Below are positions 7,281 to 8,404 of a stretch of DNA of 8,404 bases, in pieces. The stretch's first letter is position 1, and the number at the start of each line of letters is the position of its first letter. A program made the translations under genes and the position numbers. Below the pieces are notes generated by a model, which was not told the DNA's origin, ran no database searches, and worked only from the letters and a program-made list of their open reading frames with translations. Source of the DNA: Streptosporangiaceae bacterium (GTDB lineage Bacteria > Actinomycetota > Actinomycetes > Streptosporangiales > Streptosporangiaceae); NCBI GenBank assembly GCA_030052355.1, contig JASIGS010000083.1, positions 1 through 8,404 of the forward strand, in the 5' to 3' direction.

Positions 7281-7285
7281 AGGGA
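7281..7285 (+). promoter_or_regulatory. Probable ribosome binding site of the GT14 gene
   Basis: AGGGA lies 11 bases before ATG 7297, and a stronger GGGGAGG (7273-7279) is 17 bases away. Both spacings are long, so initiation may be weak. The 71-bp gap (7226-7296) shows no clear terminator or promoter, so co-transcription with the upstream membrane protein is likely. Confidence 0.4.
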
Positions 7286-7296
7286 TCTCGCATCAT

Positions 7297-8289
7297 ATGA
7301 GAGTAGCCTTTCTTATCCTTAACCACCGTGCACCCGAGCAGATGCTCCGACTCTTGGCCACCCTGCGCCGACAGCTACCCGATTCCCCGCTGGTCGTGCA
7401 TCATGACAGGTTCCACACACCGCTCGATGCCGACGTGCTCCGACCTATCGGCGCAGTCCACTTGCTCACAAGCGACTTTCCGATCCGCTGGGGTGACTTC
7501 AGCCTCCTCGACTGCACGTGGCGTTGCATGCGTTGGATCAACGAGAACGTCGAATTTGACTGGCTCGTGCTGCTCTCCGCCCAGGACTATCCGATAAAGC
7601 CGCTCAGTGATCTCGGCAGCTACCTCGGTGGGAGCGGCGCCGATGCACTGCTCACCGCGAGCCCGATCCGAGAACTGGTTAGCTCCAGTCAGACCCGTGA
7701 CATGCGCCGCCGTTATCTGTATCAGTACCGCCTGGGGACGACCTCGCCACTCGCACCTCAAGGCCACGACAGACTCTGGCGCACGCTACGCCATACCGTC
7801 GGGATGCCCGTCGATGTGGTCAATTATGTCCAGCCATACTTCAAGATCTACAAATTTCCGGACGCGATGCCGTGGAGGTTTGGCTGGCGAGCACGGGAGA
7901 ATCCGTTCACCCGCGAGCATCCCTGCTGGTTCGGATCGGCCTGGTATTGCCTTTCACGCAAAGCCGTCGTATATGTGAGTTCCTTTCTTCAGCGGAATCC
8001 CAGTCACTCGGACTACTACCGCAAAACCATCTATCCAGACGAGTCTGCAACCGCTACGATTCTGCAGAATTCATCCGAGATAATCGTCAAGTCGGCCACA
8101 ACACATTATACGAAGTGGACGCAGCCCAAATCTGGGCACCCTGACATCCTTTCCATCTGCGACCTTCCCGACATGGAACAGTCATCCGCCTACTTCGCGC
8201 GGAAATTCGATCTGGGCCACGATTCCGATGTACTAGATCGCCTAGACGAGCTTTCGATTGCGCGTCCGGAGTCAAGGCTGCAACGCTGA
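7297..8289 (+). CDS. GT14 family glycosyltransferase (core-2/I-branching beta-1,6-GlcNAc transferase type)
   Basis: 330 residues, full length for bacterial members of the Branch family. Family enzymes add beta-linked GlcNAc or xylose as branches or linkers; the sugar here is unknown. Visible motifs are the N-terminal strand MRVAFLILNHRAPEQMLRLL, VVHHD at 33-37, RWGDFSLLD (64-72), the core LSAQDYPIKP (93-102), CWFGSAWYCLSRKAV (210-224), YPDESATATIL (246-256, with the likely catalytic Glu in PDE at 249), and SGHPDIL (279-285) leading to FARKFD (300-305). No signal peptide or membrane helix is seen, so it should act in the cytoplasm, unlike the Golgi type II animal enzymes. The start fits the family's first beta-strand. 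Last gene of the plus-strand trio. A role in branching the glycan made by the trio is inference. Confidence 0.93.
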   Translation: MRVAFLILNHRAPEQMLRLLATLRRQLPDSPLVVHHDRFHTPLDADVLRPIGAVHLLTSDFPIRWGDFSLLDCTWRCMRWINENVEFDWLVLLSAQDYPIKPLSDLGSYLGGSGADALLTASPIRELVSSSQTRDMRRRYLYQYRLGTTSPLAPQGHDRLWRTLRHTVGMPVDVVNYVQPYFKIYKFPDAMPWRFGWRARENPFTREHPCWFGSAWYCLSRKAVVYVSSFLQRNPSHSDYYRKTIYPDESATATILQNSSEIIVKSATTHYTKWTQPKSGHPDILSICDLPDMEQSSAYFARKFDLGHDSDVLDRLDELSIARPESRLQR

Positions 8290-8348
8290 CCACAGCATCG
8301 GCTGCGTTGGTGCGCTAGCACTCTGTCTTCAACACGGGACCTGCTCCG
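8290..8348. other. Short gap between convergent gene ends
   Basis: 59 bases with only a weak GTGC-GCTA-GCAC hairpin (about 8310-8321). No convincing terminator is seen. Confidence 0.3.
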
Positions 8349-8404
8349 TTACTTGGGCGGCGCAGCCTTCGCGACCATCACCGCCTCGCCACGCCACATC
8401 TCTA
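8349..8404 (-). CDS. Possible C-terminal end of a convergent gene cut by the right edge
   Basis: The minus strand reads EMWRGEAVMVAKAAPPK and then a TAA at 8349-8351, with the frame open to the edge of the window. The Lys/Ala/Pro tail resembles a natural protein end, and its stop lies 59 bases from the GT14 stop, as expected for convergent genes. Only 17 residues are visible, so no family can be named and it may be a chance open frame. Confidence 0.4.
   Translation of the reverse strand, partial: EMWRGEAVMVAKAAPPK

Noticed and set aside
7375..7767. 130-codon minus-strand open frame
   Set aside because: It lies fully inside the GT14 gene, which has many intact family motifs.
8275..8369. Inverted pair AAGGCTGC and GCAGCCTT around the convergent gene ends
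   Set aside because: The arms are about 80 bases apart, too far for a terminator, and such 8-base matches are expected by chance.
1..8404. Search for CRISPR repeats, tRNA, rRNA, insertion-sequence ends and tandem repeats
   Set aside because: None was recognised by eye on either strand.

Overview
The window looks like chromosomal DNA of a high-GC actinomycete (Actinomycetota). The evidence is the G+C-rich coding sequence, GTG starts with strong GGAGG-type ribosome binding sites, and protein subfamilies that I know mainly from Streptomyces-, Streptosporangium- and Catenulispora-like genomes. I cannot name a genus. No RNA genes, insertion sequences, CRISPR arrays or prophage genes are visible.

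Layout: (1) 1-1934, minus strand: the first 644 codons of an S9-family serine peptidase whose end, including the catalytic His, lies beyond the left edge. (2) 2054-2938, minus strand: a secreted or membrane-anchored GH16 endo-glycosidase. A hairpin at 1996-2019 in the gap between these two genes may be a terminator. (3) 2939-3261: a 323-bp divergent intergenic region with two inverted repeats. (4) 3262-8289, plus strand: three genes in one direction that look like a transcription unit. They are a GT2 glycosyltransferase with an unusual N-terminal extension, an 839-residue multi-pass membrane protein of an uncharacterised, probably glycan-handling family, and a GT14 (core-2/I-branching type) glycosyltransferase. 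(5) 8349-8404, minus strand: a possible C-terminal end of a convergent gene cut by the right edge.

Interpretation (inference): the plus-strand trio plus the divergent GH16 enzyme form a small locus for making and trimming a branched cell-surface or exported glycan. GT2 would extend the chain on the cytoplasmic face. The multi-pass protein would transfer, polymerise or export it across the membrane. GT14 would add branches. The GH16 enzyme would cut or release beta-linked glycan outside the cell. The trio has visibly lower G+C than the peptidase gene (in one 60-base sample each, about 48% at 4201-4260 against 78% at 601-660), which fits a recently acquired glycan cassette next to a core gene. 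The multi-pass protein and its partnership with a bacterial GT14 enzyme are the least understood part and the best candidate for something undescribed.
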